DNA of 5,979 nt from positions 1 to 5,979 of the forward strand of contig NZ_JOHO01000124.1 in assembly GCF_000719705.1 (NCBI RefSeq), given 5' to 3'. The position numbers and the translations under genes were made by a program. Under the pieces are notes generated by a model. That model saw nothing but the letters and a program-made list of their open reading frames with translations. It made no database searches and had not been told where the DNA came from. This document shows, one piece after another, positions 1 to 4,832 of the stretch. The DNA comes from Streptomyces sp. NRRL S-350. GTDB lineage: Bacteria; Actinomycetota; Actinomycetes; Streptomycetales; Streptomycetaceae. Numbering within the stretch: the stretch's first letter is position 1; each line of letters begins with the position of its first letter.

Positions 1-940
1 CGCGCCACCCGTCGTCGTTGTCGTCGCGGACCTCCCGGCACCACCGGCCGCACCAGCAGTCGGCGGACAGCTCCGCGACGGCCTGCTGCCGGTTGGCCAA
101 CGCGACCGGCCCGGCACCGGTGACGACCAGCGCGACGGGCGGGTACCCGGCGCGGGTGTGACCGGGGTAGGCCCGGCGCCACCAGTGCACCGTGCGGTCG
201 GCCGGCTCGCGGTCGGCGAGGGACGGGTCGTTGTCGCGGAGCTTGGTGCGGAACAGCTCGCGGTACCGGGGGAACTTCGCGGCGACGTCGGCCGGGGCCA
301 TGGTGGAGCGGTCGACCTCGACCATGAGCACCGGCACCCCGATCTCCGGGGCCTGCCACACCGCATCGGGGCGCACCTTGCGCTTGCCACCGGGCAGCGG
401 GAACTCGGTCTCGGTCGACCAGGAGCGCACTGTGCCGACCCCGCCCGCGGCCCCGGGCGCGGTGCCGCCGAGGACGAACGCGGCGATCGTCTCGTTGACG
501 GCCATCGCGTGCTGGGCACCGGATCGACCGGCGCCCCGAGCGGTGCCGCCCATCTCCGAGCGGACCATCCCGAGCACGGCGGCAGCCGCGTCCAACCCGG
601 CGGCCCCTTCCAACCGCCAGATCTTGTGCCGGTCCCGGGTGTTGCCGTCCGAGGCGACCAGGCCGTGCCGGGCGAGGTCGTTGAGGGCCTGCCGGAGCGC
701 CTTCTTCGACGCCGCTCCGGGGCGCAGCAGGCGCTGGAGCTGGTCGCCGGTGGCGACCTTGAGGACGCCGAGCGCGCTGAGGACGTCGGCCCGCAGCGCG
801 GTGGTCGAGCCGTTCGGGTTGGCGGCGCCGCGCCGGTACGCGGTCCGTCCCGGCGGGGACGGCTGGGTTGGTTCGGCGGCGTCGGCCTGGTCGTGGTCGT
901 CGTCCTGGTGGTCGTGGTCGGGGCACTGCCGGGTGCTCAC
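1..940 (-). CDS. Replication-relaxation family protein (5' part, runs off left edge)
   Basis: I see 313 codons open to the window edge. The GTG start at 940-938 follows GGGAGAGG on the minus strand, and no start codon lies just upstream in frame. Residues 1-40 are a polar, Asp/His-rich tail (CPDHDHQDDDHDQAD near the start). Residues about 48-110 read as a winged helix-turn-helix (ADVLSALGVL, ATGDQLQRLL, ALNDLARHGLVASDG). A long alpha/beta part follows, with RPDA at 190-193 and VLMVEVDRSTM at 204-214. This order, wHTH then PDA...EVDR, is the hallmark of the replication-relaxation family (Pfam Replic_Relax), found on plasmids and mobile elements of Gram-positive bacteria and little characterised. 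A Cys cluster (CWCGRWC, 295-301) sits near the cut. The gene is divergent from the copy at 1572, with 631 bp between them. It is probably a DNA-binding protein; any nuclease role is inference. Family assignment is firm, molecular function is not. Confidence 0.85.
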   Translation of the reverse strand, partial: MSTRQCPDHDHQDDDHDQADAAEPTQPSPPGRTAYRRGAANPNGSTTALRADVLSALGVLKVATGDQLQRLLRPGAASKKALRQALNDLARHGLVASDGNTRDRHKIWRLEGAAGLDAAAAVLGMVRSEMGGTARGAGRSGAQHAMAVNETIAAFVLGGTAPGAAGGVGTVRSWSTETEFPLPGGKRKVRPDAVWQAPEIGVPVLMVEVDRSTMAPADVAAKFPRYRELFRTKLRDNDPSLADREPADRTVHWWRRAYPGHTRAGYPPVALVVTGAGPVALANRQQAVAELSADCWCGRWCREVRDDNDDGWR

Positions 941-1055
941 GGGCCTCTCCCGGTGCTGGTGGTCGGCTGCTGCCTCTCCGGGATATCCGGCGCTCCTGAC
1001 AGCGGCCAAGCCGGTTCCTGGCCCGCGCGCCGCGTCCTCTCTCACCGCCCCTGAT

Positions 1056-1210
1056 CCAGGCGGCGCCGCCGCCCCCGACCAGCGCGCGGCCGGCACCAGC
1101 GGGACGCAAAAAGAGGAAAGGCCCACCGCAGGTGCAACAACCCGAACCGAACAACCGACAACGCCACAACCACAAACCAAAACCAAAAGCAGAAAGACGG
1201 GAGAAGAGGG
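1056..1210 (+). repeat. T-depleted, strand-asymmetric tract
   Basis: Across 155 bases the plus strand has a single T, at 1133. The part from about 1136 to 1200 is almost only A and C, with runs such as AACCAAAACCAAAAGC, so the minus strand is G/T-rich with closely spaced GG pairs. It is also much less GC-rich than the flanks. Possible roles are an unstructured RNA leader, a Rho-type loading region, a duplex-unwinding element or a weak G-quadruplex on the minus strand. The composition is certain; the role is unknown. Confidence 0.75.
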
Positions 1211-1333
1211 TTGTCAGAATGCGGTGGCGGCCCGGATTCGGGCGCCGAGCTGGGCGGATTCGCCTCCCGCGCCTGAGGTGGCCGGTAGGGGCAGCGGAGG
1301 GGGAAACGGCAGGGGGAACGGAAGCGGTCCGGC

Positions 1334-1413
1334 AAACTCACCGGGGTCACCAAGGCATTGGTGAGTTTCCTCGATAGGCCATCAAGGAAACTCACCGGGC
1401 AACCTTGATGGCC
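1334..1413. repeat. Nested, mutually exclusive inverted repeats built on GGTGAGTTT
   Basis: AAACTCACC (1334-1342) pairs with GGTGAGTTT (1360-1368). Within that pair, TCACCAA (1347-1353) pairs with TTGGTGA (1358-1364). GGTGAGTTTCCT (1360-1371) pairs perfectly with AGGAAACTCACC (1385-1396) over 12 bp with a 13-nt loop. GGCCATCAAGG (1377-1387) pairs perfectly with CCTTGATGGCC (1403-1413) over 11 bp. GATGGCCATC (1407-1416) is itself palindromic. Because arms are shared, the hairpins compete. This density fits operator sites, an iteron array or a structured leader. There is no homopolymer U-run, so a simple terminator is less likely. Confidence 0.85.
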
Positions 1414-1488
1414 ATCCCATCAGGTCAGATGCGTGCCGATCAGGCCGCCGAGGGCCCCGAGGTCGGGACCGGTTGGCGGATGGGATTA

Positions 1489-1510
1489 CGGTGAGAAATC
1501 CGGTGAGTTT
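1489..1510 (+). repeat. CGGTGAG direct repeat, 12-bp period, upstream of the second replication-relaxation gene
   Basis: CGGTGAG occurs at 1489-1495 and again at 1501-1507. The second copy extends to GGTGAGTTT (1502-1510), the same 9-mer that forms the inverted repeats at 1334-1396. With those copies, GGTGAGTTT occurs four times within 180 bp, twice in each orientation. The position, about 60 bp before the GTG start at 1572, suits a repressor or initiator binding site for autoregulation. That role is inferred. Confidence 0.6.
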
Positions 1511-1571
1511 CGTGGGGTTCCATTCTCCGAGCACGGGATAAGCCCGCGCTTCGGAATGAGGGAGCACCTTC

Positions 1572-2424
1572 GTGCACGGGGATCTGGAGACCGACCACGA
1601 CGTTATGGTCACGCTTCACCGCTTCACGCTCGCGACCGCCGAGCAGCTCCACCAGCTGCACGGCGGCACCGCCGGAATCAAGCAGACCCAGAAGCGGCTG
1701 ACCCGCCTCCACACCGACGGCCTGGCCGACTTCGTGACCCTGCCGCAGGCCGGCCGGGCGAAGGCCTGGCACCTCACCGCCCAGGGCGCGGCGGTGGCGG
1801 CCACTTTCCCCGAGGCCCGCCGCACGGACGCCCAGACGCTGGACGGCGAGCAGTTCGCCGTGAGGCACGGTCGCGAGCACCTGCTCGACGTCGGCCGGAT
1901 CCACGCCGCCTTCGTGGCCGACGCCCGGGAGCGCGGCGAGGACTGCGGCCCACTCGACCTCCTGCCCGCTCCAGCGCTGTCCGCCGACGAGGGCGGTGTG
2001 TACCGGCCCGCCGCCGAGCTCGCCTACACCGCAGGCACCGGCGACGAGCGACACCGGCTGCGGGCGTTCGTCGAACGCCACCGCCCCGGGGTCGGCGCCG
2101 AGGAGACCGCGGCGCAGCTGGCGGCCTGCGCCACCCTGTGGGAGCAGGCCGGGCCGGGCGGCCGGGGCCCGGGCATGGGAGCGGCGCTGGCGAGCGTTCC
2201 CGCGGCTGCTGGTGGTCCTGGTCGGCACGGCGGCCGCCGGGATCCGCTCGGCGGTGGCGGACCTGCGCCTCGCCGCCGAGGAGAACCCGACCGTCACCGA
2301 CATGCTCGCCGCCGTCCCGGCCGGCGCCACCCGCATCGAGGACCTCATCCAGCGCGGCCCGTCCACACCCATCTGGCACCCACTCAGCAGCAGCGGGCGG
2401 CCGTGCGGATGGACGCAGCTATAG
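1572..2424 (+). pseudogene. Replication-relaxation family protein, frameshifted (second copy)
   Basis: The start is GTG at 1572, 8 nt after GAGGGAG; an ATG at codon 12 is an alternative. The first frame gives a winged helix-turn-helix at about residues 14-75 (LHRFTLATAEQLHQLH, KRLTRLHTDGLADFV), then REHLLDVGRIHAAFVADARE (101-120). Near 2175 the family signal jumps to the next frame, where WERRWRAFPRLLVVL and ATRIEDLIQRG form the usual C-terminal end, stopping at 2424. Removing one base (for example A2175) restores about 283 aa, a normal family length. The key motif is also altered: the usual PDA is PAA (146-148) and EVDR is ERHR (168-171). The gene is therefore either decaying, a non-catalytic paralogue hit by a sequencing error, or less likely a +1 recoding case. 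The first frame runs on to 2729, but its last 180 residues look like out-of-frame translation. Confidence 0.8.
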
Positions 2425-2445
2425 GCGGCGAGCGGGAGCCGCTGG

Positions 2446-2694
2446 GTGGCCTGCCGTCGGCCGTCCCGGCCGCCCTCCTCCCCCACCCTCCTCCCGGCCG
2501 GTGGCGCCGCGAAGCGGGGCCGCCGGGCCACCGCGCAGCGGACACCCCGTCACGCCGTCGGCGCGCAGCATCAGGTGGCCGGGATCTTGTCTCCGCTCCT
2601 GCTCTGCGTGCCGGCTCTCCTACTCCTGTTCTCCTTCGGCGCTCCGATGCCTGGACTTCACCCGGCACCGCCGAAGGTGCCCAGGGAGAAGTAG
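2446..2694 (+). CDS. Possible 82-aa single-pass membrane protein
   Basis: It begins with GTG at 2446, 21 bp after the stop of the upstream gene, with GGGAG 7 nt before the start, so it could be co-transcribed. Residues 1-43 are basic and rich in Pro, Arg and Ala. Residues about 44-65 (AGILSPLLLCVPALLLLFSF) form one hydrophobic segment, followed by a short Pro-rich tail ending PPKVPREK. Third codon positions are mostly G or C in this frame. I recognise no family. Length and composition alone could arise by chance in such GC-rich DNA, and an overlapping open frame on the same strand competes, so it is tentative. Confidence 0.4.
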   Translation: MACRRPSRPPSSPTLLPAGGAAKRGRRATAQRTPRHAVGAQHQVAGILSPLLLCVPALLLLFSFGAPMPGLHPAPPKVPREK

Positions 2695-2840
2695 TCGGCG
2701 CGAGGCAACCTATGGACAACGGGCGCTGAGCTGCGCAAACCCGCTTCCGGCGGCACCGCCTGACGCAAGTCCGAGAAGCAGCCCCGAGTAGCAAGCTCAG
2801 AGGCCACCTCACAGGCAACCCGCACCGGGCCGGCTGCGGT

Positions 2841-2888
2841 GTGTGGCTGAGCACCGTAGATGGCCACGGTTTTCACCGTAGTTGGCCA
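2841..2888 (-). repeat. 48-bp inverted element, copy A, with paired half-sites
   Basis: Read on the minus strand from 2888 to 2841, this matches copy B (3552-3599, plus strand) at 39 of 48 positions without gaps. Inside it are two near-identical 15-mers 22 bp apart, TGGCCAACTACGGTG (2888-2874) and TGGCCATCTACGGTG (2866-2852), joined by AAAACCG. Two helical turns between equal sites is typical of a regulator binding two half-sites on one DNA face. The two copies point away from each other. Confidence 0.75.
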
Positions 2889-2953
2889 GATGTCGGACGA
2901 CGTCAGAACGTCAGTGGGCCGCGACGTGAGATGTCAGTGATCGGCGACGTGAG
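2889..2953 (+). repeat. Short tandem repeat block, GACGTSAG / ATGTCAGTG
   Basis: GACGTCAG (2899-2906), GACGTGAG (2923-2930) and GACGTGAG (2946-2953) recur every 23-24 bp. The first two are followed by AACGTCAGTG (2907-2916) and ATGTCAGTG (2931-2939). An earlier partial copy, AGATGTCGG, starts at 2888. Such repeats can be binding sites for a plasmid protein or the multi-repeat end of an old insertion sequence. No transposase remnant is visible alongside. Confidence 0.6.
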
Positions 2954-3020
2954 GCACGAGAAGTGACGGTCACAAGGACCAGCCGTGCGGCAACACGCTC
3001 CTCAGGTCTACCTGGCGCTC

Positions 3021-3050
3021 GCCCATGCGGGGACATCCCCCCAGGGGGCG
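3021..3050 (-). terminator. GC-rich hairpin region downstream of the 50-aa gene
   Basis: On the minus strand, 43 bp beyond the stop of the 50-aa gene, GGGG/CCCC runs (3029-3032 with 3037-3042, and 3037-3042 with 3044-3048) can form alternative short GC stems. There is no U-run, though Streptomyces terminators often lack one. The call rests on position and stem potential only. Confidence 0.25.
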
Positions 3051-3092
3051 CTCAAAAGGAAGGGCCATCGCCGAGGGTCGAGATGCGCAGGC

Positions 3093-3245
3093 TCAGTGCA
3101 AGTCGCAGGAGGCCATGCAGCCGGACTGGCCGGGCGGGTCGTTCGCGGTCGCCCCCAAGAGCATCAGGCCAAGCACGATCACCGCCAGCACCACGGCCAT
3201 CACCGTTCCCGATACGTCGCGTCCGCCGTTCGGTCCGTCGGCCAC
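3093..3245 (-). CDS. Small (50-aa) single-pass membrane protein
   Basis: The start is GTG at 3245-3243, with a near-perfect ribosome binding site GGGGAGG at 3260-3254 and an 8-nt spacer. The stop is TGA at 3095-3093. The product has a short polar N-terminus (MADGPNGGRDVSG), one strongly hydrophobic helix at about residues 14-34 (VMAVVLAVIVLGLMLLGATA), then a small tail with two cysteines (C43 and C47, CMASC). Third positions are mostly G or C. The hydrophobic helix together with the strong ribosome binding site argues that it is real. I do not recognise the family. The cysteine tail could face outside and form a disulphide, or bind a metal. It lies alone between the two inverted 48-bp elements, so it may be the gene they control, or simply cargo. 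Confidence 0.6.
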   Translation of the reverse strand: MADGPNGGRDVSGTVMAVVLAVIVLGLMLLGATANDPPGQSGCMASCDLH

Positions 3246-3271
3246 CGTGACCACCTCCCCGCCGTCCTTCC

Positions 3272-3301
3272 ATGAGAGGGGCTGTGGGGGCGTGCGGTCA
3301 A
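3272..3301 (-). promoter_or_regulatory. Possible promoter of the 50-aa membrane protein gene
   Basis: On the minus strand TTGACC (3301-3296) is followed after 18 bp by TCTCAT (3277-3272), which would start RNA about 20 nt before the GTG at 3245. The -35 is good for a housekeeping sigma factor, the -10 weak. Confidence 0.25.
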
Positions 3302-3551
3302 GGGGCGGTCAGGTGGAGAGCCGGCGCTCGGCCTCCCCTTCGCGTCCGCCTTGCCGGACGACATCCGGTTCAGCGAAACGACATGAAGTGTCAGCGGCGC
3401 GGGTCATCGGTGCGTCACCAGGCGTGCCGCCGATCGCGGTTGAGTCGCAGGCCGTGCCGCAGCCGAGCGCGCGGTACAGCCAGCCACTGACAGTTCGCTG
3501 TCGTCCGGCACCAGACCTCGCGGCCGTGAGCAGCTCGGATGCATTCGATCT

Positions 3552-3599
3552 TGGCCAAGTAGCCTGAAAACTTCGGCCATCTACGCTGCTCAGTCACAC
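3552..3599 (+). repeat. 48-bp inverted element, copy B, with paired half-sites
   Basis: It matches copy A in opposite orientation (39/48, no gaps). The half-sites are TGGCCAAGTAGCCTG (3552-3566) and CGGCCATCTACGCTG (3574-3588), again 22 bp apart and separated by AAAACTT. It lies 17 bp from the Nudix stop codon. The best-conserved parts are the GGCCATCTACG and TGCTCAG blocks. Confidence 0.75.
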
Positions 3600-3616
3600 G
3601 GTGTGCACGCGGGAGG

Positions 3617-4143
3617 TCAGCGCCACCGGGAGGACGTGGCGGTCATCGCCGGGAGTAGCACCGGGCCGCCTGCGGCCGCGCCGAGCCGGACGGCCTGGCC
3701 GAGGACGGCGCCGACGTCCGGGTAGAGGTGGAGACCGGCCGCGTCGGCCACTGGCAGCCACACCACCGGCGCGCGGTCCGGGGCGTCCTGCTCCGTCGTG
3801 GCGACGGCCTGGTGGAGGCCGTCGGGAAGGTGGGCGGTGAAGACCAGGTGCCGACGCCGGAACGGCTCCGCCTCGCCGGGCCGCTCGGTCTCCTGGTCCT
3901 GGACGAAGCGGAGCACCGGCGGGTCGGGCAGCGCGGCCAGGTCGAGGCAGAGTTCCTCGAGCAGTTCTCGGCTCAGCGCGTCGGCGGCCTCCTCGCCGTC
4001 CTCGTCCTCGACCAGGCCGCCGGGCAGCGAGTGCTGGAGCCGGCTTCCCGATGGCGGCGGATCAGGCAGACGCGGCCGCCGTGGACCAGGACCGCGCACA
4101 CCCGCACCCGGCCCGGGCCGGTTCCCGCGCTGGTGCCCGTCAC
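3617..4143 (-). pseudogene. Nudix hydrolase, frameshifted
   Basis: Nudix enzymes hydrolyse nucleoside diphosphates linked to another moiety. The GTG start at 4143 overlaps the DUF402 stop (GTGA), so translation is probably coupled. The first frame gives RVRVCAVLVHGGRVCLIRRH and ends sensibly near REAGS. The family signal then continues in another frame as QHSLPGGLVEDEDGEE. One missing base near 4036-4041 explains this; restoring it gives 175 aa, normal for the family. The Nudix box is GGLVEDEDGE with RELLEEL (residues 42-65). The REXXEE core is intact, but two extra residues lie between the GG and the first conserved Glu, and the Gly after the core is Cys (LCL instead of LGL). WLPV (129-132) is a typical later motif. 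It is either a real pseudogene or a base-call error. Substrate cannot be told. Confidence 0.75.
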
Positions 4144-4832
4144 AGCCGGTACGCGGTCGCCGACGTGGCCGTTTCGCCGGCGCCGGGCGGCAGCGTCGGC
4201 AGCGGCCAGGACGGGTCCAGTGCCCAGGTCGGCCAGCCGGCGGCGAACGGCCCGGTGCGGTCGTCCAGCATGGCGATCGCCCGGCCGCGGGCCTGCTCGA
4301 TCTGGCGGCCCGCGTAGTCGTCGACCACGCCGAGGCGTCGCAGCTGGGCGTACTCCTCTGTGTCTTTCCAGTGGTGGCCCGTCAGGTCGGGGGTGATGAC
4401 CAGGTCGAGGGCGAGGTCCACGGTGTCGATGCCGAGGTGGGGGCGGCGCTGGTAGGGGTGCTCGAAGTTCACGTACCAGCGCAGCGGCTCGCGGGTGGCG
4501 GCGTCCTGGAAGCAGTGCACGGAGAACCACTCGCCGGCCAGGAAGTGGCTCAGCAGCTCGGTGCCCGACCAGCGGTAACGGCCCAGCGTCCAGGTGCCGG
4601 CCGCCAGGTCGGCCAGGCCCTGCTTGCGGGTGGTGTCGTCGCCGGTGCGCGTCGAGGCGATCCAGGTCGTCGGGGCCAGGCTCTCGATCCCCGGCCAGTA
4701 GGCCAGCGTCAGCACGTGGCCGGTGTCGTCGACCACGCGCTGGGGCATCGCGGTCCACACCCGGCCGGCGTGGACGTCGCGGCGCACCACAGTGGTGCCG
4801 GGCTGGAACAGGCTGCTGTCGGTGTCAGTCAC
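4140..4832 (-). CDS. DUF402 domain protein (FomD-like putative nucleotide phosphohydrolase)
   Basis: The product is 230 aa from GTG 4832, which overlaps the upstream stop by 8 bp. A TTG at 4838 with GGGA at better spacing is an alternative start, adding two residues. The family signature is clear: RWYVNFEHP (118-126), DTVDLALDLVITPD (136-149) and HWKDTEE (154-160). In DUF402/FomD proteins these acidic residues bind the divalent metals that activate phosphate-ester cleavage. Characterised members hydrolyse nucleoside diphosphates or the cytidylyl intermediate of fosfomycin synthesis. Unlike the genes on either side it is undamaged. The C-terminal 40 residues are Pro/Ala-rich and probably flexible. 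The 8-bp and 4-bp overlaps with its neighbours suggest one translationally coupled operon. Family is confident; substrate unknown. Confidence 0.88.
   Translation of the reverse strand: MTDTDSSLFQPGTTVVRRDVHAGRVWTAMPQRVVDDTGHVLTLAYWPGIESLAPTTWIASTRTGDDTTRKQGLADLAAGTWTLGRYRWSGTELLSHFLAGEWFSVHCFQDAATREPLRWYVNFEHPYQRRPHLGIDTVDLALDLVITPDLTGHHWKDTEEYAQLRRLGVVDDYAGRQIEQARGRAIAMLDDRTGPFAAGWPTWALDPSWPLPTLPPGAGETATSATAYRL

Larger units (their letters stand above)
941..1571. other. Divergent intergenic region, candidate control region or origin
   Basis: This gap separates two divergent replication-relaxation genes. I find no convincing gene in it. Reading frames exist on both strands, but they owe their length to the skewed base composition. 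It holds a T-depleted tract (1056-1210) and a cluster of GGTGAG-based repeats in both orientations (1334-1510). Both promoters of the flanking genes must lie here, but I could not pick -35/-10 boxes with confidence. Strand asymmetry plus iteron-like repeats beside replication-associated genes makes a plasmid origin or partition site possible; this is inference. Confidence 0.5.
2695..3092. other. Non-coding stretch with two repeat blocks
   Basis: I see no convincing gene here. From 2695 to 2840 there is only a weak long-range inverted repeat (CTGAGCT at 2726-2732 with AGCTCAG at 2794-2800). From 2841 to 2888 lies copy A of the 48-bp element, and from 2889 to 2953 a block of GACGTSAG repeats. 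A GC-rich hairpin region follows at 3029-3048. A short minus frame (2876-2658, starting VKTVAIYGAQ) begins inside copy A but lacks a ribosome binding site and family signal. Confidence 0.5.
3246..3616. other. Stretch without a convincing gene between the 50-aa gene and the Nudix gene
   Basis: It holds the possible promoter at 3272-3301, a small perfect stem GACAG-TTCG-CTGTC (3489-3502), and copy B of the 48-bp element (3552-3599). A 60-codon minus frame (3597-3415, starting MTEQRRWPKFSGYLAK) overlaps copy B. It starts 20 bp after the Nudix stop but has no ribosome binding site. I see no terminator with a U-run after the Nudix gene; the CTTGGCCAAG palindrome (3550-3559) is the only nearby dyad. 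Confidence 0.45.

Noticed and set aside
192..1364. Long plus-strand open frame of about 390 codons, and another at 158-1054
   Set aside because: Both are opposite the left replication-relaxation gene, whose minus translation shows clear family motifs. The plus translations are Arg/Ser/Pro-rich or Gly/Arg-rich shadows.
1042..1395. Minus-strand 117-codon frame with a hydrophobic Phe/Trp/Val segment
   Set aside because: The hydrophobic stretch is the direct result of the G/T-rich complement of the T-depleted tract, the start lies inside the hairpins, and there is no good ribosome binding site.
1440..2531. Minus-strand 363-codon frame opposite the second replication-relaxation gene
   Set aside because: The plus strand carries the family motifs; the minus translation is Gly/Arg/Pro-rich without domains.
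2658..2876. Minus 72-codon frame starting VKTVAIYGAQPHT, superficially like a ParA N-terminus
   Set aside because: There is no P-loop (no KGGVGKT-type motif) and no ribosome binding site, and the conserved start is explained by the 48-bp element, which also continues upstream of the start codon.
3025..3567. Plus 180-codon frame over the geneless stretch
   Set aside because: It is Ser/Pro/Arg-rich without family signal, has no ribosome binding site, and is opposite the 50-aa membrane protein gene.
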